NCBI GenBank assembly: GCA_900312665.1
Contig: ONZQ02000001.1
Span: 2,937,170-3,001,169, forward strand
Direction of reading: 5' to 3'
Length of the DNA stretch: 64,000 nucleotides
From: Cephalotrichum gorgonifer
Taxonomy: Eukaryota > Ascomycota > Sordariomycetes > Microascales > Microascaceae
Both the position numbers and the translations under genes were made by a program. The notes below the pieces were generated by a model, which was given only the letters and a program-made list of their open reading frames with translations, was not told where the DNA came from and did not search any database. Of the stretch, positions 22,788 through 33,803 are shown one piece after another. Numbering within the stretch: the stretch's first letter is position 1; each line of letters begins with the position of its first letter.

Positions 22788-24949
22788 ATGGACCCAGACA
22801 GCAAGACGACAGAGTATGACGTGGTGATCGTGGGAGGAGGGCCCGTCGGGCTCCTCATGGCATACCAGCTAAGGCGGTTCGGCATATCCGCGTGCGTCCT
22901 CGAGCAGCACGAGAAGGAGACACAGGACGCATACGGGCGCGCCATCGCCCTGTTCCCGCGCACCACGGAGCAGCTCGACCAGCTCGACCTCATCGAGCCC
23001 ATGCTCCAGCTTGGTTTCGCCTGCCGGACCAGCGTGACCTACAAGGACGGCGAGAGAGTGTATGTTCTATATTTCTTTTTCTGATATTTCACTCTACACA
23101 GATGTCCCTCTGGCCCTTTGTTCGTATGGCTTGATCTAACACTGTAAACCAGGATCCCTGGCCGCGTTTGGACGTTCATGGAGAACATCAAGGACACCGC
23201 GTATGACTTCACGCTGGTGCTGCGCCAGATGTATACCGAGGCCATCCTTCGTGAGAAGCTGGACTCCGTCGGCGCGCCTTACTACCAGGGGATTGAGTGT
23301 ATCGATTTCAAAACCGAAGAGTCCGCGCAGTCCGAGTCGCACCCGGTAACATCTGTCTTCAAGGACAAGAAGACGGGGAGAGAGTTCCAACTAAAAAGGT
23401 ACGGGTGTTTTTATTTTCATCCCGCGAACAGCGTGTGCAATTTTCTTAGTTTTTATGACCCCTGCTTCTCATGTGTACATGTATCTCACTGGACGATGAT
23501 GATAACCCTTGTGTTTAGCAAGTATCTGGTCGGCGCAGACGGCGGACGTAGTTTCGTCCGGGGCCACGCAGGAATCCCCTTCGAAGGAGACACGACCGAG
23601 GACAAGTGGATTCGCATCGATGGCATCGTAGAGACAGACATGCCCATCACCCGCTCATACGGGTAAGTTGAAGCCGAACTAGAAACGCTTTCTTGTTGTT
23701 AGGGGGGTTCGCTTTTTCTGACCAGAGCCGGGCCTCTTGTTTTCTTCTTATTAGTGCCATTGAGAGCCGGACGCACGGCAACATCCTCTGGGCGCCTCTA
23801 GACCACGGGGCCACGCGAATCGGCTACGCCTATAGCGCCGAAATCGCGGCCAGATATCCGGATGGCGTGACGCAGGAGGTTGCGGAGCGGGAGGCCATCG
23901 AGGCCATGAAGCCGTTCAAAGTCAAGTTCAAGGAGGTCCACTGGTGGACGCTGTAAGTGCCCCCTTTTCCCCCCGCCCCCCAATTTCCATTTTCACTTTA
24001 TATTCTCCCCTGTCCTTACCGATATATCACGATACACATGCAGGACCCCCCCCCCCCCGGCAAAAAAAAAACCCGCCCTTGCTCACTTTGCCACAGATAT
24101 ACCATCGGACAGCGGATTGCCAAGGACTTCTCCGCGCACGACCGCATCTTCCTCTGCGGTGACGCAGCACACACCCACAGCAGCGGCGCCGCACAGGGCC
24201 TCAACACCGGCATCCACGACGCCGTCAACCTGGCCTGGAAGCTCGCCCTGCAGATCCGCGGCCTCGCCCGCGACGATGTGCTGAAGACCTACTCGCCCGA
24301 GCGCATGTCCGCCGTGCAGAGGCTGATCAGCTACGACAGGGACATCGCGACGCTCATGTCGCACAAGTGGCCGTCCTGGTACGAGGGGGACCGGGACGCC
24401 GACCCGTACTTGTTGCTCGGGGAGATCTTCGAGGAAGCCGCATCGTTCAACACCGGGCTCGGGATAGCGTATGCCGCCAACTCTATTAATCGGGAATCCC
24501 CGGTAGACGGGGGAGTCGCCCCCGGTAGTCGGCCGCCGGACGTGGAACTCACGGCGCCCGGCACGAACCAAAAGGTGAGGTTCCAGCGCGTGACGCGGAA
24601 TATGGCCAGGTTCTGGATCGTCGTGTGTACCGGGGACGTCGAGCTTACGCGGACGTCGCTCCTCGGCCTGGGGAAGTTTTTAGAATCGGCCGCGGAGCTC
24701 ACGGCCCACGAGGCCATAGGATGGGTGACCATTTGCCCTGTGGTGGGGTGCTCCCCATATGAGGCCATAGGCATGCAGCCCTTTGGGGACACATACTACG
24801 ACCCGGCAAACCTGGCGCACGAGAAGTTTGGCATCGACTCGAGGACGGGAGGTGTCCTCATTCTCAGGCCGGATGGCCTAATCGGTACCGCGGGTCCTAT
24901 AGACGGGCCGTGGGTGAAGGAGTATCTCTCCAAAGTCCTGAAGCTATAA
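22788..24949 (+). CDS. FAD-dependent aromatic/N-heterocycle monooxygenase (PHBH/phenol hydroxylase class)
   Basis: Five exons (22788-23059, 23153-23398, 23519-23662, 23755-23952, 24097-24949) encode 570 residues; all introns are GT-AG and in phase 2. The protein has the three signatures of class A flavoprotein hydroxylases: the nucleotide-binding GGGPVG at 16-21, the DG motif in GADGGRS at 178-184, and the GD motif beginning at G308 D309 (GDAAHTHSS). The last ~170 residues resemble the thioredoxin-like dimerisation domain of phenol 2-monooxygenase. Enzymes of this class use NAD(P)H and O2 to hydroxylate an electron-rich ring. The enzyme is of the same general type as HxnV of the A. nidulans nicotinate route. 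From its neighbours, the substrate is probably a nitrogen ring rather than a simple phenol. This is inference. Confidence 0.88.
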
Positions 24950-25666
24950 GAGGAGTCCTCATTTGTTCCCTCCGGAAAAGATGTGTGCAGGTTCACCAGC
25001 GGATGAATAGTTGATAGAGGCATATATACTATGTATATAGAGAATAGACACAACATACCAAGTTCAACGAGTATAACAAATTACTAAACCGACTCCCTAA
25101 GTCAAGTCCGCGGACAGTTACGGTAACCAGATGCTCAGACTCAGAGGTAAATCACCAGCGAATGAAAACCCATATACTACCATGATATTATTCAATCCGA
25201 ACGGGAATTTTGACACAGAATGCCACTGTTTCTTCTTCAGGCGCCCCCGACGGTAGCTACGTAAGCTTCCCCGCATACACACCCAGGCACTTGGCCGTTG
25301 ACGACGTATCTTGGAGGCCGGCCTACCTACCCTCTTGCCCACTACATGCCGCCACCGCCGTTTTGGCCAAGCTTATCTGCCGCGATGTCCTATATCGCCA
25401 CCGGGCGTAACCCCCGGAGCTCGGCCGCCACCAGTGCCAGCGGCGGAGCTCACGGCCGATGTAGCGAGTATGTGGGTAGGATGTGCGCCCTGGCGCCGGC
25501 ACGGGCACTTACACGGAAACCATGCGTATATATCCTATTCTCAAAACATCAGCAACGCCCCTTATCTCGTTTGTAACGGTGAACACTCGAGACACAAGGG
25601 ATATAGCCTACCGCAATAAACACATAACTTCTCAAGCCTAAATTAAATCCTATTCCTCAAGGAACA
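24950..25666. other. Intergenic region of the cluster
   Basis: No gene is seen between the monooxygenase stop and the next ATG. It holds two GATA-type sites (listed). Confidence 0.65.
25372..25567. promoter_or_regulatory. Two GATA-factor sites upstream of the fusion gene
   Basis: CTTATCT occurs at 25372-25378 and again at 25561-25567, 100-300 bp before the ATG. Both are perfect inverted HGATAR matches, consistent with AreA-type control. Confidence 0.45.
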
Positions 25667-27537
25667 ATGCCGCTCATCCCGGCTCGCAAGGCCGTGGCCT
25701 TCTCGGTCAAGAAAGGCCAGGACATCAAGATCATCAACACCCACGGCAAGCAGGTCCTAGACTTCTGGGCCTTCAACCCCGCCGACCCCCACGACTTCCT
25801 GTCCATGGTCCACTCGCGCACAATCCTCCTCAAGGTCTCTATTTCGCCGGGCGACAAGCTGTACTCCACGCGGAGGAAGCCCATGGTGACCTTGACCGAG
25901 GACACCACCCGCGGCGTGCACGACATGATCTGGTCCGCTTGCGACGCCGAGAGATACCATATGCAGGGCTTCGAGGGGTACCATGACAACTGCACGGATA
26001 ACATGCACAAGGTTAGATCCTCTCCGCTGCCCTCCCTGACACTATGGTGAGGAGTCGGAAAAGTAACTAACACCGGGGGCGGGGGGAAAACAGGCTCTCA
26101 GGGACAACTTCCCCGAGTTCCCCATCGCCGGCGACTGGGTCCCCGACCCGCTCAACCTCTTCATGAACATCCCAATCGACCACCGCGGCGGCCTCCACAT
26201 CCGGCCCCCGACCAGCGAGAAGGGCCAGTTCGTGACCTTCAGGGCGGAGGCCCCGCTCATCATCGTCATGAGCTCGTGCCCGCAGGACATAGACCCCGTC
26301 AACGCCGGGATGCCCACGGACTGCGAATACCAGGTCAGCGGCGGCGACGGCCCCGGAGAAGAGGAGAACCAGAAGCAGCAGCCCCCCTCGGTCGGCCTAA
26401 CCGTCGCGGTGCCCATCCGGCCCGCGCCCCGCCGGGTCAAGGTCGCTCTCACGGTCGACTTCGACGCCGTGTCTCACTGGCTCGGCACGGGGTGCCACGC
26501 CGACAACAACATGGCCGACTACAGCTCCGGAATCTTCGCCGGCCAGGTCGGCGTGTACCGCCTCCTCGACGTGTTCGGGAAGAACGGCGTGGCGGACAAG
26601 GTCACCTGGTTCATTCCCGGCCACACGGCCGAGACCTTCCCTGAGGCCGCGGCGGCCGTGGCCAAATCCGGGGCCGAGATCGGGCTGCACGGGTACGCTC
26701 ATGAGGGTATCTCTCAGATGACGGAGGAACAAGAGCGGGAGGTGCTACTGAAATGGCAAGTTCTCTCTTTTCTTCTTCTTCTTCTTCTCTTTCCTTCCTT
26801 TTTTCTTTTAGCAGTTCTCCTCTGAGATTGCAGGGGCCCTGCCTACTCAGGGAGTAATTTACTGAATCGGCCGACTAACTAACGGAAACACCCTCTATAG
26901 CATCGACGTCGCCACCAAGCTCACAGGCAAGAAGCCGCGCGGGTACCGGGCGCCCATGTACACGATCCGCGAGAGCACGGTGCAGCTCCTGCGCGAGCAC
27001 GAGTTCCTCTACGACTCGTCGCTCATGCACCATGACTCGCAGCCCTACTTCACCCCGGCCGACCCGCCCATCAAACCCATCGACTTCTCCCAGCCGGCAT
27101 CCTCGTGGCTCCAGCCGTCCGCCATCGCATCGCAGAGCTACCCGCCCGAGGGCAGGCACCCGCTCGTTGAGCTGCCGTGTGGGTGGTACAACGAGGACAT
27201 GATGCCCCTGCAGTACCTCCCCCACCTCGCCAACAGCATGGGCTACGTGTCGACTCGTGTGGTGGAGCAGATGTGGAAGGACAAGTTCACCTGGCTCTGG
27301 GAGAACAGCCTCACCAGCTCCAGAGAGGGCGACGAGTCGGCCGATTTCGTCTTCCCGATACTGGTACACCCGGACACCAGCGGCCTGGCGCACATTATCG
27401 GCATGGTGGACCGCTTTGTCCAGTGGCTACAGGGGTTCGGGGACGAGGTGGAGTTCTGCACATGCGAGGAGATTGCGGGCGCGTGGTTGGCGACGCAGCA
27501 GAAGGCGAGGGGGATAGATACCGAAGCAGCTGCTTGA
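25667..27537 (+). CDS. Fusion protein: DUF1989 domain plus polysaccharide-deacetylase-fold cyclic amidohydrolase
   Basis: Three exons (25667-26011, 26094-26755, 26901-27537) encode 547 residues. The second intron is GC-AG (donor GCAAGT, phase 2). Residues ~1-210 form a DUF1989 domain with its conserved HD at 85-86, C92, H106, C109 and a CPQD motif (C177). Bacterial DUF1989 proteins are urea-carboxylase-associated proteins, two of which act as carboxyguanidine deiminase. Residues ~228-535 form a NodB-like domain: TVDFD (D237, D239), then HGYAH (H314, H318), then KPRGYRAP. This variant is the one found in PuuE-type allantoinases and cyclic imide hydrolases (HxnM type) rather than in chitin deacetylases; there is no signal peptide. 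A cytosolic two-step enzyme that deiminates and opens a cyclic amide ring is the likely role. It is inferred, not shown. Confidence 0.82.
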
Positions 27538-28625
27538 AACCAACAGGAGTAAATTTGGTAATAATGTACTTTCCATGGAATTTCCCCCCCAAAAATACAC
27601 CTCATACCTTGTGATTGTGCTCGTAACCAGGCTCGGGAGGATGAGGATATGTTGGTGTAAAGCAAACCCCGGAGGCGAGCCGAAGCCCGGTCCTAGTCGC
27701 CGGAGAGTATCATCAAATATTCACTAGTGCTAAACGCAAAAGTCAAAGTCTCCTTTCCAAGGCTGGTCTCTTTTTTCATCCGCCGAAACTGATATCATAG
27801 AGCTCTGGGATGAGATGGCAAACCTTTGGCGCCAAGGTGGTGTTTCGTGTTGATGCTCCCAACGGGCATGGTACCTGTACGTACCTGCGGTACCGCACCC
27901 GCCGTTCTCCACTTTTCCCGGACCCCGAAAATCCCCCGTCGTGCGGGGTAGATAACGGCCGTAGGGCGGGGCACCCTATCTGCCATATTACTGGCCGCAT
28001 TTGAACATTGGTCCCCCGTCGCCCATTTACAACGAGCCTAGAAGAAGCACTCTCCTCTGCTTGTCGGCCAATCCCATCCCTCCGATAGAGACGGGGAAAC
28101 TGCAGTTTAATCGTAGCTCGGCGGCAGCCCAGGATCACCTCCTTGCCCGTAACCCTCTCTGCCCGCCCCGGAACTGCGGCTGCGCCCATCAGCTCAGGTC
28201 CGACTTACATTGCCTACCCACCTACTCGTATCTAACTTATCTACCAGACGGCCGTTTCCGACCCAATTTTCTATTCACATGTGACGTCGCTCCATTGCTT
28301 TAGCTTCTACCCCTCCCCCGCCTGTCTCCGTCCATGGTAATCTCCCCTTCCTTCCGATGACGGGGAGGCCGGGCATCGTAGAAGTAAAAAATAAACCAAG
28401 ACATAGTCCCTCAAGCTCTTCCTATTCCCGTTAACATCACAACCCTTGATATCACTACCATCACCTTACCATTAGCCGCAACATCGCGTCCCCCAGCACG
28501 GTAGAGAGTCGCGTCCTCCCATTTCTGCATCGCCGAAATAGCATCATTCAAGTCAGAAATTACATTCCTCCCGTAGATCTCGCCATTCCACCTCTACCTA
28601 CCTACCCTCCACCCACGACAGCAAA
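27538..28625. other. Intergenic region of the cluster
   Basis: About 1.1 kb with no supportable gene. GATA-type sites are present (listed), and the stretch before 28626 is pyrimidine-rich, as in a promoter or leader. Confidence 0.65.
27950..28242. promoter_or_regulatory. Three GATA-factor sites upstream of the M20 gene
   Basis: AGATAA lies at 27950-27955, CTATCT (AGATAG on the other strand) at 27976-27981 and CTTATCT at 28236-28242. All fit HGATAR. Confidence 0.45.
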
Positions 28626-30254
28626 ATGGCAACCATGACCACCAGCATACCCGCGCCCACCGTGGAGGCCGAGGCGACTGCCCCTGGGGCAATCGCCCTG
28701 CGTGTCAACGGCGATAGACTGATGGACTCTATTCATTCCACATGTGAGTTTGGAAAAGCTCATGCCTATGGCGGGTAAGTATGGCTACATGTACGCGGAT
28801 AGATGCGCGGACATATACGCTGAACCCCAGCTAAACACAACCAACCCCCCAACTTGACTCTCCCATCTTCTACGTCCCTTGCAAATAGAAAAAAAAAACT
28901 AAACGCAAGACCCCACAGGCATCACACAGAGACGGGAATGGCACGCCTAGCCTTGAACGACGACGACAAAAAAGTGCGACACTGGCTTATAGAACAGACA
29001 AAGGCCATCGGCTGCACTGTGACGGTCGACCAGATGGGCAATATATTCGCCGTCAGGCCCGGAAAGTCAAAGACAGCGGCACCGATCATGATGGGATCCC
29101 ATCTCGATACGCAACCGTCTGGGGGTAGATATGACGGCATCCTGGGCGTCTTGGCGGGCCTTGAGGTCTTGAGGACGTTGCACGACAGTGGCTATGAGAC
29201 GGAAGGCCCCGTGGGACTTGTGAACTGGACAAAGTCGGTCTCCCCTCCCCTTCACCTCTCCTTTCCTATTCCCCGGAGAAGCTACCCTTCTATGAGACTT
29301 AGTTCCTAACGATAGTCCCGGCCATGATTCAGTGAGGAGGGCGCCCGCTTCCCAATGACCACCATAGCCTCCGGCGTCTGGGCCGGCGTCATACCCCTCG
29401 AGACAGGCTGGAATTTAAAGGAAGTCCTCCCCCTCGCGACCGACAAATCGGCACCCCGCACCATGAAGCAAGAGCTCGAGCGCATCGGATTTCTGGGCGA
29501 GACACCCGCCTCGCACGAGGCGCAACCCATGGCGGCACATTTCGAGCTGCACATCGAGCAGGGCCCCATTCTTGAGGACGAGCAACGCAAGATCGGCGTC
29601 GTCACCGGGGCACAGGCTTACTCTTGGTTCGAGATTGAAGTCAAGGGCAGGGACAGCCACGCTGGGACGACTCCTCTACTGGCTCGGAAGGACTCGGTTC
29701 TGGCGGCTGCCAAGATGATCGTGGCTTCAAACGAGGTAGCTACGCAGTTCTCCGGTCTCGCTACCACAGGCATCTTCGAAGGGGAACCCGGCAGCATAAA
29801 CACCGTGGCGCATACCGTCCGGTTTACCCTCGATGTCCGCCACCCCAGCGACGAAACACTCGCCCAGATGATCGCGGCGATCCGCGAGAAGTTCGACAAG
29901 ATCGCCAAACAGGACTCAGGACGCGGCGTTGATGTGACATGGAAGACATTGATGGAGAACGCCGCAGTGGCCTTCGACAAGAACTGCATCGCGGTGGTAG
30001 AGCAGTCGGCAGAGGAGGTCTGTGGCCGGCTGTCTGGTGAATCTCCAGCCAATGGGCTGTGGAAACACATGCTGAGCGGAGCCAGCCATGACAGCTGCCA
30101 GTCAACAAAGGTCTGCCCCACGTCCATGATCTTCACCCCGACTAGGAATGGGATGAGCCACACTCCAGACGAGTATTGTAGTCCAGAGGACTGCGCCCTT
30201 GGGGCGCAAGTATTACTAGGAGCAGTAGTGCGATATGACGCCGCGCATCGCTAG
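28626..30254 (+). CDS. M20-family N-carbamoyl-amino-acid / ureido amidohydrolase
   Basis: Three exons (28626-28774, 28919-29233, 29333-30254) encode 461 residues. The first exon starts at an ATG with context AAAATGG; the second intron has an unusual GTCGGT donor but a CTAAC branch site and restores the motif NWTNEEGARFP. The di-metal ligands of the hydantoinase/carbamoylase subgroup are visible: H111 and D113 in GSHLDT, D122 in GGRYDG, E156-E157, H228 in LHIEQGP, and the late histidines H407 (SGASHDS) and H431 (GMSHTP). Relatives are N-carbamoyl-L-amino acid hydrolase, allantoate amidohydrolase and the yeast beta-alanine synthase Pyd3, which has nearly the same length. The reaction would be cleavage of an N-carbamoyl group to ammonia, CO2 and an amine. 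It is probably the last nitrogen-releasing step of the cluster. Confidence 0.88.
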
Positions 30255-30468
30255 CATGTCGACGACTCGTTAGCCAATAGGTGGATGCCCACTGGCTCGA
30301 AGAGTGTCGGCCAATGTGTGGGGGATGAAGTGGACCACGCGATGCAATACTAGTCTCCTTTTCCAAAATATAAATCCTCTAGAATCCACAGCGTGTTCTA
30401 TCCACCTTGGAGGGAAGTGGTCGGGTGCGTATTCTTAGCTATGGCGCCGCGCCCTTTGTTCGAGAAAG

Positions 30469-33331
30469 CTAGGTGCGCCGCCCATCCCCAGACTCTCTAG
30501 AGCTGGGCTCATTCAGGAGCAGGACCGCCGGGCTGTCTGGACCAGCCCCGTGAATGACCGAAGATACTCCCTTCCAAAATATAGCGTCCAGCCTCATGGC
30601 CGCAAGACGAGCAAGCGGCCACGCCCTGGCCTGTATCCGGAGGGTGTCTCTCCACTTGTCTAGCAAAGCCTTGTTTCGCAGGGCCATTTCTTTCGTGGCG
30701 GATTGGGCCAGGTTCAGTAAGATGAAGGTGGAAACGTAGCACAGCTGAAACCGAGTATCTGGGAGAAACGGGCGAGCGTTAGAAGAAATGATACCAGGTT
30801 TTACAGGGGGTGGGTTCATTGGCAATGCCCGCCATGGCAGCTATATGAGCAAGCCTCGAGAGGGCTGCTAAGAGCCCTTTCACTTCTATGGTGGTAGAGA
30901 GAAAAGAAGGAACAACTCACAATGTGGCCAGAAGCTAGCGAAGTGTTTAGACCGGAGGGATGAAACGATTTCCGTCGCCACACTAGCGCAGATGTAGCAG
31001 TTTTCAAAAATTGTTGATATCGGTTCCTGGCACCTTTCCGGTACCGATTCGGCGTCATATGCCAGGGGGCGGAGCAGAGCGCGGAAAATCATAATCTCTA
31101 GCGTTAGGTGCGATAAACGTAGGGCAGCCCCATTGTCGAAGTCATCCTCGCTCAGCTCTGAGATTCGAGTCGAGAGCAGTGGGAGAGTCTGCCTCCAACT
31201 CTCGATCCGCGCACGGAGCGGCTGAGCTCGACTCAGGAGTGAATTGAGCGTGGGCGACTCCCAATGGGCCCTAATTGAGCTATCGTGGCAAACATAGTTA
31301 GAGACCATGGCCAGGATTGTCGGGATCAAGCCCATCCAGATGTAGCATGTGCTTACTAGAACTCCTTTAGCACATCTGCGGCTACTAAGCCAAGGTCAAA
31401 TTGTGCCAGACAGATAGGAATCTGTTGGAGAATCGATCTCCGACTATCCAGGTCCTCACCTTCGCCCCTCTCGAAGTCGTCCTCTGTAAGCTTCGAGACG
31501 AACCAATTCGCGTCGTTGAGGTGCGATGGGCGTCCGTAGACGAGGGCATGCCACGTGTGCGCCACGTATGTGAGCCACCAGAGTCTCCTTCGTAGCATGA
31601 TCTCCTCCCGGGGCAGTCGCCAGCCAGTGGGCTCCATGTTGACGCCCAAATTCTCCGCTATCGCCACAGCGGAGCATGATAATGCCCAGAACTTCGAGGG
31701 TTCTGCAACCACGAAGTTCTGGGGAGGCATCTGAAGGAGGAGGAGACAAAGCTGTAGCAAGGATATGTGTGATAAGCAGCCTGCGCGTTGGAAGCTGCGG
31801 TGAGCGATGGCCCACAGGTCCTCGGTAGGCACGTCCCCGTATCCCTTTGAGACACTCAATTCGTCGTCCAGGAAGCTGAAAGGCGCAGCTAGAGCATACA
31901 CGGCACTCCGAATGCCAATGGGGAGCGACAGGCTACAGTCGGACTCAGGGATCCGTCTAAGGTCCGAGAGCGAGAGCACGGGGTACCGAGGATGCACGAA
32001 TCGTGAATATCTATAATAGAGACGGTCAGATAGATCCAAGGATACTTCAACGTTTGACTCTGGGCTAACTCACAGTTTGAGTAACCGGGCTCCCAAGTCC
32101 GGATTCACGACTTTGTTTAGAAGTGCCATATCGGCCGCTTCAGTCCCGTCTCCCGACAATAATCTTTCCGTGGCTTTTATATCATCGGCCCATATAGTTT
32201 CGTCACACATCATAAACTGGATAGGATCGTTGTCGGTGGATGAATTGGACTGGCTAGTTGGCGCTGTGGGTCCACTGGGATCCTGCGATTTCACGTCGTC
32301 CACGACTTTCCGAAAGTCAAGCCGTAACATGTGGTAAGTTCCTTGCGCGTTGAAGCGATAGTGCCGGAGGAGAAAAGGGTCCGATTCGCAGGACAGGCCC
32401 ACTAGCTGATTTGAATACCCTTGTCTGAATTCCAGCGAGAACTCAGCTGGCCAGTTTGAGGGTTGCGGAACACTGAGCTGGTTATCTATCGTATTCTCGG
32501 CAACAGCAGCATGTTGAGGAGAGCTATCGTCTGAGCCGCCTCCTGGCGTAGTTTCAGCAACCTCGACACTCCTTTGTGGGAACGACGGGCCGGAACTATC
32601 AGACGGTGACTCGCTCAGGGTAGTGGTAGGGGTAGTTCCTTGGGAGGTCGGGCGGAACATATTTCTCGTTGGTGAGAGCACGTCGTGTGCAGAAGCTTCC
32701 ACGGGCCCGGCTCGGGATCTAGCATGGGGCTGGCCGTTTTCGCTCCCATTCCTTCCTACTACCTTGTTAGTCGAGATGCCTTGAGTTGGTCGGCCCAAGC
32801 CATAGCCCTACCGACAGTATTCCCCGTCATGTACCAGTTCATAACCTGACTCGGCGCCTCCCCAGGACTAAAGGATCGCCGGGCTTCTGTTGTAGGTAGC
32901 CAGAAGTTGTCCATGCCCATTCCCATGTCCATATCCATCTCCGTGCCCATACTCATGCCCATGCCCACATCCATGCCCGTCTCCATGGGATGCGAACTTG
33001 TGCCATGGCTATCTACCACAGGCAGAGTCATGGGCAAGGCGATTTCAGCATGGCCTAACCCATTCTGTTGCGGGTCGTGTGGAGCCAGTGCTTGACCCGT
33101 TCCTGTCGTCGTATTACTGTTGCCATCACCTCGAGCCCGATCCTTCCTTTTCAAGGGGCCTAAGATGAAGGTACACTGGCGATCTAACCTCTGGCATAGT
33201 ACACAGGCGACCCTATCCCCCTGCAGCTTGCACTGGATCTTCCTAGCCCGGCAAAGGTCGCACGGCCTCTGCTTCTTAGAGCGATATTTGCGCCCATTCG
33301 CAGTAGGCTCCGGCGGTGCCTCCTCGTTCAT
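30469..33331 (-). CDS. Zn2Cys6 transcription factor with fungal-specific regulatory domain
   Basis: Five exons (32812-33331, 32074-32758, 31357-32010, 30921-31279, 30469-30758) encode 835 residues. The Zn2Cys6 binuclear cluster is C24-x2-C27-x6-C34-x8-C43-x2-C46-x6-C53, preceded by basic residues. The middle and C-terminal parts carry the fungal-specific transcription factor domain: VGLSCESDPFLLRHY, RFVHPRYPVLS, LRRRLWWLTYV. In my recognition the segment around LLRHYRF is closest to the TamA/Dal81 group of nitrogen-pathway co-activators, but this is unverified. A Met/Gly/Asp low-complexity run at about 118-141 is unusual. The gene ends tail to tail with the M20 gene, 214 bp away, and is the natural candidate for the cluster's own regulator. 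The 53-nt first intron was chosen for its GACTAAC branch site; a 44-nt alternative also keeps the frame. Confidence 0.85.
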
Positions 33332-33803
33332 CTTGTATCGATTAAAGTATGACGAGGAGGCAGCGTGCGGCGGAATTAAGCTTAAGTGTAGGTAGGCTTG
33401 AGCTGGATGAACAGAAGTGGAGATGGGAGATGCGGATTACTTGTAGTTGTAAGGACTCGGGGATGTTTGGCGAAAGGTAGTTTAATGGACCAAGTCCACT
33501 CACGAGGATATGAATTGGAAGGAAGAAGTTCGCAGTCACGTCCCTCACCTCCGCTTCTCGGCTTCCGCGACGAGCTATACCTCATTGAGATATCTGGGGA
33601 AGGTGCGACGCTCGATAGTTACCAGACTCTTATTACACCGTGATCCCCACTTACATAACGATAACGGGTGCTTATCTCGATCACACCCAAAGACTGTGCG
33701 AGATGGAAAGAACGCTCTGTACCTATTATTAATCCTAGAACCCCCCAGAAATACATACCTAAAAACCACTTGTGGCTGCATGTAAGAAATTGAGAACCAA
33801 GTC
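33332..33803. other. Intergenic region
   Basis: No gene is seen. It is the upstream side of the Zn2Cys6 gene and abuts the 3' end of the sulfotransferase-like gene. Confidence 0.6.

Noticed and set aside
32715..32758. Alternative 44-nt intron in the Zn2Cys6 gene (donor GTAGTA, acceptor GCTAG)
   Set aside because: It is in frame but very short and has no branch site, whereas the 53-nt alternative at 32759-32811 has GACTAAC in the right place.
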